Shown here piece after piece: positions 34,032-43,328 of a stretch of DNA of 64,000 nt. Location: NCBI RefSeq assembly GCF_013363975.1, contig NZ_JABWGN010000005.1:434001-498000 (forward strand), written 5' to 3'. The DNA comes from Nonomuraea montanisoli. GTDB taxonomy: Bacteria > Actinomycetota > Actinomycetes > Streptosporangiales > Streptosporangiaceae. How positions within the stretch are numbered: the first letter of the stretch is position 1; the number at the start of each line of letters is the position of its first letter. The position numbers and the translations under genes are program-made. The notes beneath the pieces were generated by a model. That model ran no database searches. It worked only from the letters and a program-made list of their open reading frames with translations, and was not told where the DNA came from.

Positions 34032-34062
34032 TATATACAAGCGTCTATGACGTACGTATATA
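34032..34062. promoter_or_regulatory. Probable TetR operator between tetR and P450 genes
   Basis: Imperfect inverted repeat with 14-bp arms (TATATACAAGCGTC against TATATACGTACGTC, 11 matches) around a 3-bp centre. It fills most of the short divergent promoter region and is far richer in A/T than its surroundings. Confidence 0.65.
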
Positions 34063-34081
34063 TACATGCTGGAGGTGTGAC

Positions 34082-35365
34082 ATGATCCCACCCGGCCCCA
34101 GGCTGCCCGCCGCCGCGCAGACGGCCTGGTTCATGGCCGACCCCGTGGGGTTCTTCGAGAGCTGCCACCGCCGCTACGGCCCCGTGTTCACCGCGCGCTA
34201 CGTCGGATTCCCGCCCGAGGTGTACGTCGCCACCGGGGAACTGGCCGAGCAGGTCTACCGGACCGACCTCGGCGGCGGACGGGCCGGCGAGGCCCGGCGC
34301 GACTTCCTCGAACCCCTGGTCGGCGCCCACTCGGTGCTCACGCTCGACGGCGACCCCTGGTGGGCCCACCGCAAGCTGCTCACCCCGCCGCTGCGCGCCA
34401 GGCAGGTGGCGGGCTACCACGACGAGATCACCGAGATCGCCGCCGAACGCATCGCCGCCTGGCCGCTCGGCCGGCCGTTCACGCTGCGCGAGCGCATGCA
34501 GGACATCACGCTGGAGGTGATCCTGCGGCTGATCTTCGGCATCCGGGACGCCGCGCGCCTGACCCGGCTGCGGCGGCTGCTGCCCGGCCTGTTGCACGCC
34601 GGCAGCGCGATGACGGTCGCCATGGCGCCGCCCGGGCTGCGGTCCGTGCTGGGGCGCGTGCCGTTCGCGCCGTACCGGCGGTTCCTACGGCTGAAGGCGG
34701 ACGTCGACGCGATCCTGTACGACGAGATCGCCCGGCGCCGCGCGGCGCCCGGCGGCACCGACGTGCTGGGCCGGCTCCTGGAGACCGAGCTGGGCGACGA
34801 GGAGATCCGCGACGAGCTGATCACCATGCTGCTGGCCGGGCACGAGACGACCGCGACCGGCCTGGCCTGGGCCTTCGAGCGGCTGCTGCGCCTGCCCGCG
34901 GTGCTGGAGCGCCTGCCTGACGACGAGGAGTACCTCGACGCCGTGGTCAGGGAGGTACTGCGCGTGCGGCCCGTCGTCTACGAGGCGCCGCGGCTGCTCG
35001 ACGCCCCGCTACGGCTCGGCGAGCACGAGGTGCCCGCGGGCTGGTACGCCGGTCCGAGCATCCCGCTCGTCCACCACGACCCGGCGGTCTGGGACGAGCC
35101 TCAGGAGTTCAGGCCGGAGCGCTTCCTCGGCGGCCAGCAGCACACCCGGTCGTGGATGCCGTTCGGCGGCGGCCGGAGGTTCTGCGTCGGCGCGCAGCTC
35201 GCCCTGCTGGAGATGCGCGTCATCATCCGCGAGGTCCTGCGCCGCCTGGACCTGTCGGTGACCGATCCGGCCCCGGAGGCCAGGCGGCTCAAGAACGTCA
35301 CGCTCGCGCCGGCCAGGCGCACCCGCGTCGTCGCGCGAGCCCGGGTCCGGGCGCGCGCGGCGTGA
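34082..35365 (+). CDS. Cytochrome P450
   Basis: 427 residues from ATG 34082, with GGAGG 6 bases upstream. Landmarks: I-helix oxygen-binding motif LLAGHETTATGLAW, K-helix EVLRVRP (ExxR), and heme-ligand motif FGGGRRFCVGAQLALLEM. This is a cytosolic class needing a ferredoxin/reductase not encoded next to it. Control by the divergent TetR is likely. The sequence resembles the broad group of bacterial P450s near CYP102/CYP110-like fatty-substrate enzymes, but substrate cannot be assigned. Confidence 0.95.
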   Translation: MIPPGPRLPAAAQTAWFMADPVGFFESCHRRYGPVFTARYVGFPPEVYVATGELAEQVYRTDLGGGRAGEARRDFLEPLVGAHSVLTLDGDPWWAHRKLLTPPLRARQVAGYHDEITEIAAERIAAWPLGRPFTLRERMQDITLEVILRLIFGIRDAARLTRLRRLLPGLLHAGSAMTVAMAPPGLRSVLGRVPFAPYRRFLRLKADVDAILYDEIARRRAAPGGTDVLGRLLETELGDEEIRDELITMLLAGHETTATGLAWAFERLLRLPAVLERLPDDEEYLDAVVREVLRVRPVVYEAPRLLDAPLRLGEHEVPAGWYAGPSIPLVHHDPAVWDEPQEFRPERFLGGQQHTRSWMPFGGGRRFCVGAQLALLEMRVIIREVLRRLDLSVTDPAPEARRLKNVTLAPARRTRVVARARVRARAA

Positions 35366-35470
35366 AGCACACCGTGGGACGTGTCACGCGCGACGTGAGC
35401 CACGTCGCGGGACGCGTGTCACGCGTGGAACACACCGCGGGACGTGTCGCACACCGCGAGGTGTGAGCCG
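35366..35470. repeat. Degenerate GGGACGTGTCACGCG-type repeats after the P450
   Basis: The intergenic stretch contains several imperfect copies built from CACACCG(C/T)GGGACGTGTC and CACGCG elements. No gene is supported here; a short reading frame through it is a by-product of the repeats. Confidence 0.5.
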
Positions 35471-35504
35471 CCTCGACGGGCGGAGGTGAAGAGCCGTGCC
35501 CGCC

Positions 35505-35675
35505 TCAACGGGCGGGCTCGGACTCCTGCTCGGACGACGTGGTGGGACGCATGTCGTCACCACGCGAGTCGACGGTGAGCTCCTCGCGCAGCCGGTCGTA
35601 GTCGATGGTGTGGCTGGTGTACTTCAGCTGGCGAGCGACCTTTGTCTGCTTCGCCTTGGCTCTTCCTCGGCCCAT
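35505..35675 (-). CDS. DUF3073 small protein
   Basis: 56 residues starting MGRGRAKAKQTKVARQLKY, the hallmark of the actinobacterial DUF3073 family. The basic N-terminus and acidic Ser/Glu-rich C-terminus are typical. Members are about 55-75 residues long, nearly universal in actinomycetes and of unknown function. Very likely cytoplasmic and possibly nucleic-acid-associated, judging only by charge. Confidence 0.88.
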   Translation of the reverse strand: MGRGRAKAKQTKVARQLKYTSHTIDYDRLREELTVDSRGDDMRPTTSSEQESEPAR

Positions 35676-35720
35676 GGCATCTCCCTAGTCCCCGCTGTCA
35701 TCCTAGCCAACAACGTTACG

Positions 35721-35740
35721 ACTTGAAGAATTATGCAAGT
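35721..35740. promoter_or_regulatory. ACTTG-N10-CAAGT dyad before arsR-type gene
   Basis: Inverted repeat in an AT-rich segment 22 bp upstream of the ArsR-family start. ArsR proteins usually bind such dyads in their own promoter, so autoregulation is likely. Confidence 0.5.
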
Positions 35741-35761
35741 GAACTGGATTAGTCTGTCACT

Positions 35762-36094
35762 ATGCACGTGGAGGTCTACCAGGCCAAGGCCGACTTCTTC
35801 CGCACTCTCGGCCACCCCGCTCGCATCCGGGTCCTGGAGCTGCTTCAGGAAGGACCGCTCCCCGTAAGGGATCTCCTGGCCCAGATCGACATCGAGGCGT
35901 CGAGCCTGTCCCAGCAGCTGGCGGTGCTGCGCAGGGCCGGGATCGTCAGCGCCATCCGTGAGGGCAGCACGGTCGTCTACACGCTGGCCACCCCGGAGCT
36001 GTCCCAGCTCCTCGACACCGCGCGGCGCATCCTCACCGACATGCTCGCCGACCAGGGCGAGCTGCTGGCGGAGCTACGCGCGGAGGTCACCTGA
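35762..36094 (+). CDS. ArsR/SmtB-family regulator
   Basis: 110 residues forming one winged HTH: FFRTLGHPARIRVLELLQEG, then SSLSQQLAVLRRAGIVSAIREG and VVYTLATPEL. No metal-binding cysteines occur (no CxC), so it is not a classical arsenic or zinc sensor; many such Cys-free members sense other signals. It is a monocistronic gene followed by a strong hairpin. Confidence 0.92.
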   Translation: MHVEVYQAKADFFRTLGHPARIRVLELLQEGPLPVRDLLAQIDIEASSLSQQLAVLRRAGIVSAIREGSTVVYTLATPELSQLLDTARRILTDMLADQGELLAELRAEVT

Positions 36095-36113
36095 CCCCTC
36101 CGCCGCGGAGGGG
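36095..36113 (+). terminator. Hairpin after the ArsR-family gene
   Basis: Perfect 8-bp stem CCCCTCCG/CGGAGGGG with a 3-base loop directly after the TGA, followed by TT. Confidence 0.75.
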
Positions 36114-36132
36114 TTCGGTTAGGCTCTGGCGC

Positions 36133-37011
36133 ATGGTCTCCGAGCTGTTCGATCCCAAGGCGTGGCAGGCGGTCGAGGGATTCGCGTTCACCGACATCAC
36201 CTATCACCGGGCGGTCGACCAGGGCACGGTCCGCATCGCGTTCAACCGCCCGGAGGTGCGCAACGCCTTCCGGCCGCAGACGGTGGACGAGCTCTACCGG
36301 GCGCTCGACCACGCCAGGCAGACGACCGACGTCGGCTGCGTGCTGCTCACCGGCAACGGCCCGTCGCCCAAGGACGGCGGCTGGGCGTTCTGCTCGGGCG
36401 GCGACCAGCGCATCCGCGGCAAGGACGGCTACCAGTACGCCGACGGCACCCCCTCCACCGGACGCCTGCACATCCTTGAGGTGCAGCGGCTCATCCGGTT
36501 CATGCCGAAGGTGGTGATCTGCGTGGTGCCCGGCTGGGCGGCCGGGGGCGGGCACAGCCTGCACGTGGTCAGCGACCTGACCCTGGCCAGCGAGGAGCAC
36601 GCCCGCTTCAAGCAGACCGACGCCGACGTGGCCAGCTTCGACGGCGGCTTCGGCTCGGCGTACCTGGCCCGGCAGGTCGGCCAGAAGTTCGCCCGCGAGA
36701 TCTTCTTCCTCGGCGACACCTACACCGCGGCCGACGCCCACCGCATGGGCATGGTCAACGCCGTGGTGCCGCACGCCGACCTGGAGGCCACGGCCCTCGA
36801 ATGGGCGCGCAAGATCAACGGCAAGTCGCCCACGGCGCAGCGCATGCTGAAGTTCGCCTTCAACATGATCGACGACGGTCTGGTGGGCCAGCAGGTCTTC
36901 GCCGGCGAGGCGACGCGGCTGGCGTACATGACCGACGAGGCCGCCGAGGGCCGCGACTCGTTCCTGGAGAAGCGCGCCCCCGACTGGTCACCGTTCCCCT
37001 GGCACTACTGA
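36133..37011 (+). CDS. menB: 1,4-dihydroxy-2-naphthoyl-CoA synthase
   Basis: 292 residues, crotonase fold. It closes the naphthoate ring from o-succinylbenzoyl-CoA in classical menaquinone biosynthesis, in the cytoplasm. Diagnostic segments: AFNRPEVRNAFRPQTVDEL, FCSGGDQRIRGKDGYQYA, VPGWAAGGGHSLHVVSDLT and the C-terminal DEAAEGRDSFLEKR. The other men genes are not in this window. Its presence argues for the classical rather than the futalosine route in this organism. Confidence 0.96.
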   Translation: MVSELFDPKAWQAVEGFAFTDITYHRAVDQGTVRIAFNRPEVRNAFRPQTVDELYRALDHARQTTDVGCVLLTGNGPSPKDGGWAFCSGGDQRIRGKDGYQYADGTPSTGRLHILEVQRLIRFMPKVVICVVPGWAAGGGHSLHVVSDLTLASEEHARFKQTDADVASFDGGFGSAYLARQVGQKFAREIFFLGDTYTAADAHRMGMVNAVVPHADLEATALEWARKINGKSPTAQRMLKFAFNMIDDGLVGQQVFAGEATRLAYMTDEAAEGRDSFLEKRAPDWSPFPWHY

Positions 37012-37033
37012 TCCCGGCCGCAGGAGCCCGCGG

Positions 37034-37951
37034 GTGACGGAGATCGTGGTGCCGGAGGCGCTGACGGCGTCCCACGTCAGGTGGGACGGCGAGGCGGGAC
37101 GCGCCTGGTCGGCGGGGCTGCCCGAGCTGGCCGCGCGCTACCTGGAGGAGTGGGGTCTGCGCCTCGACGGCGGGCCGTGGCACGGCGTGGTGTCGCTGGT
37201 GCTGCCCGTGGTGCGCGCCGACGGCACGCGGGCCGCGCTCAAGCTCCAGCCGGTCACCGGCGAGAACGCCGGCGAGGGGCCCGGCCTGCGCGCCTGGGCC
37301 GGGCGCGGCGCCGTACGGCTGCTCGACGAGGACCCGAGCACCGGCACGCTCCTGCTCGAACGGCTCGACGCCGACCGGTCCCTCTCCGCCGTGCCCGACG
37401 ACATGGAGGCGCTGCGGATCCTCACCGGGCTGCTCGGACGCCTGGTGGCCCTGCCCGCCCCGCCGGGGTTGCGGCTGCTGGGCGACATCGCCCGCGGCCT
37501 GCTGGACGACGCACCGCGCACGGCCGCGGGGCTGGCCCGCGAAGGAGACCGTGAGCTGGTGAACGCCTGCGCGGCGGCCGTCGCCGACGTGGCGGCCGAG
37601 CCGGGCGACCGGCTGCTCCACTGGGACCTGCACTACGACAACGTGCTGGCCGGTGACCGCGAGCCGTGGCTGGCCATCGACCCCAAGCCGCTCGCGGGCG
37701 ATCCCGGGTTCGATCTCATGCCCGCGCTGCGCAACCGGTGGGACGACGTGGCGGCCTCGGGCGACGTGCGGCGCGCGGTGCTCGGGCGCTTCGACCTGAT
37801 GACGGACCTGCTGGGGCTGGACCGGGCGCGGGCGGCCCGGTGGACACTCGGCCGGGCCCTGCAGAACACCGTCTGGGACGTCAAGGGCGGCGCCGACCGG
37901 ATGGACGAGGTCCAGGCCGCGATCGCCCGTGCCGTGAGCACCCGCCTCTAG
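37034..37951 (+). CDS. APH(6)-like aminoglycoside/hydroxyurea phosphotransferase
   Basis: 305 residues from GTG 37034. The kinase core shows LLHWDLHYDNVLAG (catalytic loop, Asp as base) and IDPKPLAGDPGFDLMP (magnesium-binding), the signature of the APH(6)/streptomycin 6-kinase family. Such enzymes phosphorylate aminoglycosides, though many chromosomal members have unknown substrates. It follows menB by 22 bases and may be co-transcribed. No streptomycin genes are nearby. Confidence 0.9.
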   Translation: MTEIVVPEALTASHVRWDGEAGRAWSAGLPELAARYLEEWGLRLDGGPWHGVVSLVLPVVRADGTRAALKLQPVTGENAGEGPGLRAWAGRGAVRLLDEDPSTGTLLLERLDADRSLSAVPDDMEALRILTGLLGRLVALPAPPGLRLLGDIARGLLDDAPRTAAGLAREGDRELVNACAAAVADVAAEPGDRLLHWDLHYDNVLAGDREPWLAIDPKPLAGDPGFDLMPALRNRWDDVAASGDVRRAVLGRFDLMTDLLGLDRARAARWTLGRALQNTVWDVKGGADRMDEVQAAIARAVSTRL

Positions 37952-38057
37952 CTCCGCTCGCCCCCGGCGCCGGCTCCGGTCCCGACTCCAGACCCGGCGC
38001 CGGTGCCAGGCCCGGTTGCCTGGGCCGGCGAGCGGGCGTGGCCGGCATGCCGCCGCC

Positions 38058-38747
38058 TCACAGCCAGTACGCGGGGTAGCGGTGGCCCGGGAGCAGTCGG
38101 CCGAGCAGGACCCCGCTGGCGATCACGATGGCGCCGGCCGCGGCCACCGGCGTCAGCAGGTACCACGGGGCGGGGGCGGTGAGCCCGATGAGAGCCGCCG
38201 TGGCGGCGGCCGGCGGGTGCGGGGCGCGCAGCAACATCATCGGGGCCGTGGTCAGCGCGGCGGCCACCGCGGCGGCCCAGATCGACGGCCCGGCCACCCC
38301 CGTGACGGCCAGCGCCACGACGGTCGCCGCCACGTGCCCGAGGACGATGCTCCGGGGCTGCGCGAACGGCGCCGCCGGGACCAGCGCGACGATGGCGGCG
38401 CTGGCCACGAACGGCAGCGCGAACAGCGCCAGCCCGCTCAGACTGGTCACGCCGGCGAGCACGAGCAGCGCCGCGAGCGCCGCCCCGGTCGCCTTCACCA
38501 CGTTCGACAGCGGCGCCCTGGCCGGAGCCTGCGAGGTCCAGCCCCCGAGGCCGCCAGCGAGGACTCCTCGCCGCAGAGCCCCGGCGACCCGGCCCGTGTC
38601 GCGGCCTTCGCCTGAGACGGCTCGTAAGGGCTTCTCGTCCGCAACCGGCGGCTGGGCGTCGCGTGCCGGACGATCGTGGAACCGGTCGTGGCGGGTCGGC
38701 AGCGCGGGGTGGTCGGCGTGGCGGCGCTTGCTGAGACGGTCGGGCAT
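38058..38747 (-). CDS. HPP-family membrane protein
   Basis: 229 residues from ATG 38747 (GGAG upstream); a GTG at 38795 would add 16 residues. A basic N-terminal region of about 85 residues precedes four or five membrane helices with the family motif APHPPAAATAALI. HPP proteins are integral membrane proteins linked to nitrite transport in some organisms. The gene is divergent from a CGNR zinc-finger regulator, which may control it. Confidence 0.88.
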   Translation of the reverse strand: MPDRLSKRRHADHPALPTRHDRFHDRPARDAQPPVADEKPLRAVSGEGRDTGRVAGALRRGVLAGGLGGWTSQAPARAPLSNVVKATGAALAALLVLAGVTSLSGLALFALPFVASAAIVALVPAAPFAQPRSIVLGHVAATVVALAVTGVAGPSIWAAAVAAALTTAPMMLLRAPHPPAAATAALIGLTAPAPWYLLTPVAAAGAIVIASGVLLGRLLPGHRYPAYWL

Positions 38748-38796
38748 CGCGGGCTCCAGACGTGGCGAGGCAGGGGGGAGGTCGAGAGCCTTCACC

Positions 38797-38826
38797 CTAA
38801 CCGGCTAAACAGTTTTTACAGGTTAG
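38797..38826. promoter_or_regulatory. CTAACC-N18-GGTTAG inverted repeat
   Basis: Perfect 6-bp arms in an AT-rich segment between the HPP gene and the CGNR regulator. The GGTTAG core recurs at the larger dyad 20 bp to the right, suggesting one regulator binds both. Confidence 0.45.
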
Positions 38827-38845
38827 GTGATAGCATGGAGCGATA

Positions 38846-38873
38846 TAACCGGTCAAATTGATTTGAGGGGTTA
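38846..38873. promoter_or_regulatory. 28-bp dyad at the CGNR regulator start
   Basis: TAACCGGTCAAAT / ATTTGAGGGGTTA around a TG centre, 11 of 13 positions paired. It ends 4 bp before the regulator GTG, the usual place for an autoregulatory operator. Confidence 0.6.
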
Positions 38874-38877
38874 GGCA

Positions 38878-39420
38878 GTGAGAGTCCGGCCGCTTCGCGG
38901 AGAGCCCGTGGCGTTGGACCTGGTCAACACGGTGTGGCGCGAGCACGGCGCCAGGATGGACCAGTTCGACGATCTCGACGGGGTGCGCGCCTGGCTGTCC
39001 GACCACGCCATGGACCACGACGTGGACGGCGGCGGCGCGGGTTCGGGGCTGGAGGCCGTGCGGGACCGGCTGGTGCGGGCCCGGGAGGCCGTGCGGGACA
39101 CCCTCGAAGGGCGCGGTTCCGCGGGGCTGAACGACGTGCTCGCCCATGGCTCGGTCAGACCGATGATGCGCGACGGCGGGCCGTACGAGCTGGTGGTCGT
39201 CGACGAGCCCGCCTGGCGTCCGGCGTGGACGGCGGCGGCGGCGTTCGTGCGGATGATGGCCGAGCGGCCGTCGCGGGTGCGCCCGTGCGCGCACCCCGAG
39301 TGCGTGCTGTGGTTCCTGGACGTGAGCAAGAACGGCAGCCGCCGCTGGTGCTCGATGGAGAGCTGCGGCAACCGCGCGAAGGCGGGCCGCTTCAGCAGGC
39401 GGCACAAGACCACCGGCTGA
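38878..39420 (+). CDS. ABATE/CGNR zinc-finger regulator
   Basis: 180 residues from GTG 38878. The N-terminal ABATE-type domain (residues 1-125) begins with RPLRGEPVALDLVNTVWRE. The C-terminal CGNR zinc finger shows RPCAHPECVLWFLDVSKNG and RRWCSMESCGNRAKAGRF, with four zinc-ligand cysteines. CGNR proteins are thought to be stress- or ligand-responsive DNA-binding regulators. Flanking dyads suggest it controls itself and the divergent HPP gene. Confidence 0.93.
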   Translation: MRVRPLRGEPVALDLVNTVWREHGARMDQFDDLDGVRAWLSDHAMDHDVDGGGAGSGLEAVRDRLVRAREAVRDTLEGRGSAGLNDVLAHGSVRPMMRDGGPYELVVVDEPAWRPAWTAAAAFVRMMAERPSRVRPCAHPECVLWFLDVSKNGSRRWCSMESCGNRAKAGRFSRRHKTTG

Positions 39421-39546
39421 CCGACCCGCCGGGCCGCGGCGAAGATCATCGCCGACCGAGCCGCCCGGCCGCGACACCGCGCCGACCATCACCGCCGACC
39501 GGCACGGCGGCCCATGGCCGCCACCCGGCCCGCCTCTGGCCGGCGA

Positions 39547-40473
39547 TCAGTCGATGACGAAGGCCATCTTGCCGCGGCCGTGGCCGGTCTCGACCTCCCG
39601 GTGCGCGTCCGCCGCCTCCTCCAGCCGGTACGTCCGCCGGATCGGGAAGAGCAGCTTCCCCGAGGCGTACAGCTCCGCGTACCGGCCGAGGCGCTCGGCC
39701 GTCCGCACGCCCTGCGTCGTCCTGATGCCCAGCTCGGCCGCCTTGCCGTGCTCGACGAGCGTGAGGATGCGGCCGCGGTCCTTGACCAGCTCCAGCGAGA
39801 CGTCCAGCGCCGCCCCGCCCGCGCCGTCGAGCGCCGCGTCCACGCCGCCGGGCGCGAGCGCGCGCACCCGGTCGGCGAGCCCGTCGCCGTACACCACCGG
39901 GACGGCCCCGAGGGCGCGCAGGTGCTCGTGGTTCTCCTCGCGGGCCGTGCCGATCACCGTGGCGCCGCGCCACCTGGCGATCTGCACCGCCGCCGTGCCC
40001 ACCGCCCCGGCCGCGCCGTGGACGAGCAACGTGTCGCCCTCCCCCACGGCGAGGCCGTCGATGGCCAGCTCGGCCGTCTGCACGGCCGCGGTCAGCGCGC
40101 CCGCCACCTCCCAGGGGACGCCCGCGGGCTTGGGGGTCACGTTGGCCGCCGGCACCACGATGTACTCCGCGTAGCCGTTGAGCAGCGAGAAGCCGAGCAC
40201 CTCGGCCCCCGGCCCGACACCGTCCACGTTCTCGCCGACCTCGTCCACCACGCCCGCGAACTCGTTGCCGGGCACGCGCGGCAGATCACCGCTGACGCCC
40301 GGCGGGACCCAGCCCTGGCGGATCGCCGTGTCGTACGGCTGCATGCCCGCCGCCTTCACCCGGACCCGGACCTCACCCGGCCCGGGCTCGGGCAGCGGCA
40401 ACTCCATGACCTGCAAGACTTCGGGGCCACCGGGGGTGGCGAACGCCGCGGCTCTCATCGTTCGTCTGCTCAT
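39547..40473 (-). CDS. NADP-dependent quinone oxidoreductase (zinc-free MDR)
   Basis: 308 residues from ATG 40473 (alternative ATG 40458). Medium-chain reductase fold: N-terminal GroES-like part VPGNEFAGVVDEVGENVDGV, Rossmann motif LVHGAAGAVGTAAVQIARW near residue 150. The zinc-ligand cysteines of alcohol dehydrogenases are absent, as in quinone oxidoreductases. NAD(P)H-dependent reduction of quinones or enones is likely. It lies 45 bases beyond the ABC-F gene start side without overlap and is transcribed leftward. Confidence 0.9.
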   Translation of the reverse strand: MSRRTMRAAAFATPGGPEVLQVMELPLPEPGPGEVRVRVKAAGMQPYDTAIRQGWVPPGVSGDLPRVPGNEFAGVVDEVGENVDGVGPGAEVLGFSLLNGYAEYIVVPAANVTPKPAGVPWEVAGALTAAVQTAELAIDGLAVGEGDTLLVHGAAGAVGTAAVQIARWRGATVIGTAREENHEHLRALGAVPVVYGDGLADRVRALAPGGVDAALDGAGGAALDVSLELVKDRGRILTLVEHGKAAELGIRTTQGVRTAERLGRYAELYASGKLLFPIRRTYRLEEAADAHREVETGHGRGKMAFVID

Positions 40474-40518
40474 GAGCCGAGCGTGCCCCCTCAACCGCGC
40501 TTGAGGTCAAGCGATGTT

Positions 40519-42210
<1,692 letters not shown>

Positions 42211-42254
42211 GAAGGGCCCACCTCCTGGAATCGTCGCGAACCATTGCTGGAACG

Positions 42255-42293
42255 GGACGCCGGCGGAGCGTCGAGCTCTACGCGGCGGCGTCC
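42255..42293 (-). promoter_or_regulatory. Leader hairpin between uORF and ABC-F gene
   Basis: Perfect 8-bp inverted repeat GGACGCCG/CGGCGTCC with a 23-base loop, 11 bases after the leader ORF stop. It could act as an attenuator whose folding depends on ribosome position on the leader ORF. There is no U-run, as usual in high-GC actinomycetes. Confidence 0.5.
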
Positions 42294-42303
42294 GGCGCGG
42301 TGA

Positions 42304-42324
42304 TCACAGGAAGTTGGAGCACAT
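42304..42324 (-). CDS. Six-residue leader peptide MCSNFL upstream of ABC-F
   Basis: ATG TGC TCC AAC TTC CTG TGA lies 9 bases after a TACAGT -10 element, so the transcript would begin within a few bases of the ATG (leaderless or nearly so). It ends 93 bases before the ABC-F start. Short upstream ORFs of this kind sense ribosome-targeting antibiotics by stalling and control ABC-F and erm genes by attenuation in other bacteria. The peptide itself is too short for homology; the case rests on position and promoter. Confidence 0.55.
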   Translation of the reverse strand: MCSNFL

Positions 42325-42362
42325 GGTCACGGGACTGTAGGGAGTTCCGGTGACCATGTCAA
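42321..42362 (-). promoter_or_regulatory. Near-consensus promoter overlapped by a 10-bp dyad, driving the ABC-F gene
   Basis: On the minus strand TTGACA (42357-42362) and TACAGT (42334-42339) are separated by exactly 17 bp, an unusually good sigma-70 type promoter for this genome. Perfect 10-bp arms ACATGGTCAC (42350-42359 on the minus strand) and GTGACCATGT (42321-42330) bracket it. The outer arm overlaps the -35 and lies upstream of any transcript start, so the dyad is better read as a DNA operator than as an RNA stem. Confidence 0.7.
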
Positions 42363-42366
42363 CCCC

Positions 42367-43257
42367 TCATCGGTCGAGCAGGGCCTCGGCCGCCGCGACC
42401 GACGCCTCACTCGCGGGCAGCAGCGGCAGCCGCACGTCGGCCGACGGGATGAGGCCCCGGGCGGCAAGGACACCCTTGATGACGGTCGGGTTGGGCTCGG
42501 CGAACAGGGCGGCCGACAGCCGGGTCAGGCGGTGGCCGAGGTCCCGCGCCCGCGTGACGTCGCCCGCGTCCCAGGCGGCGGCCAGGTCGGCGAAGTCGCG
42601 CGGAGCGAGGTTCGCCGAGGCCAGGATGCCGCCGGAGGCGCCGGCCGCGAGCAGCGGCGAGATGACCGCGTCGTCGCCGCCCAGCACGTCGAACCCGTCG
42701 GGCCGGTCGCCGAGCAGGTCCAGGGCCTCCTGGTCGACGCCGCCGGTCGCGTACTTCACCCCGGCGATCATCGGGTGGGCGCCCAGGTGGCGCAGCGTGG
42801 CGGCGCTCACGGCCTGACCGGTCCGGTAGGGGATGTGGTAGATCACCAGCGGCACCGGCGAGCCGTCGGCCAGCGCCTCGAAGTGCGCGACGACACCGCG
42901 CTCCGACGGGCGCAGGAAGTACGGCACGGTCACCAGGGCGGCCGTGACGTCCGGCGGCAGCGCCTCCAGCGCCCTGAGCACCGAGTGGGTGTCGTTGCCG
43001 GTCACGCCCACGGTCAGGGGCACCTCGCGCTCGCGGCACACCTCCGCGCACACCTCGACGACCTGCGCGCGCTCGTCCGGGGACAGCGCGGCGGCCTCGC
43101 CGGTGGTGCCGAGCGCCACCAGCCCGGACGCGCCCTCGTCGAGGACGCGGCAGGCGAGCTTGCCGAGCACGTCGGCGGCCACCTCTCCGGTGACTCCCGG
43201 GGCGGTCCCCGTGGGGGCGAACGGCGTGACGAGCGGTACGTGGATTCCCTTCAGCAT
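42367..43257 (-). CDS. dapA: Dihydrodipicolinate synthase family aldolase
   Basis: 296 residues, DapA/NAL TIM barrel that forms a Schiff base with pyruvate. The pyruvate loop GLVALGTTGEAAAL, the Tyr in VIYHIPYRTG and the Schiff-base Lys in AGVKYATGG are visible. In DapA it condenses pyruvate with aspartate semialdehyde for lysine and cell-wall synthesis; related aldolases use other aldehydes. The divergent LysR gene suggests a regulated, perhaps catabolic, paralogue rather than the housekeeping copy. Confidence 0.88.
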   Translation of the reverse strand: MLKGIHVPLVTPFAPTGTAPGVTGEVAADVLGKLACRVLDEGASGLVALGTTGEAAALSPDERAQVVEVCAEVCREREVPLTVGVTGNDTHSVLRALEALPPDVTAALVTVPYFLRPSERGVVAHFEALADGSPVPLVIYHIPYRTGQAVSAATLRHLGAHPMIAGVKYATGGVDQEALDLLGDRPDGFDVLGGDDAVISPLLAAGASGGILASANLAPRDFADLAAAWDAGDVTRARDLGHRLTRLSAALFAEPNPTVIKGVLAARGLIPSADVRLPLLPASEASVAAAEALLDR

Positions 43258-43309
43258 GCTTCGAGCCTGACGCGGGCCGATACGTCAGGTCCAGTTCGGA
43301 TATGTGCGG

Positions 43310-43325
43310 TCGAGCGTAAGCTCGA
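43310..43325. promoter_or_regulatory. TCGAGC-GTAA-GCTCGA palindrome at the LysR start
   Basis: Perfect 16-bp palindrome ending 3 bp before the LysR ATG and 52 bp from the divergent dapA start. Position fits LysR autorepression and control of dapA. Confidence 0.55.
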
Positions 43326-43328
43326 CTG

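Noticed and set aside
35366..35504. A small gene in the GGGACGTGTC repeat region after the P450
   Set aside because: The frame is made only of repeat units and has no independent start signal.
42321..42359. Treating the 10-bp ABC-F dyad as an RNA hairpin
   Set aside because: One arm overlaps the -35 element and would not be transcribed from this promoter, so a DNA operator is more consistent.
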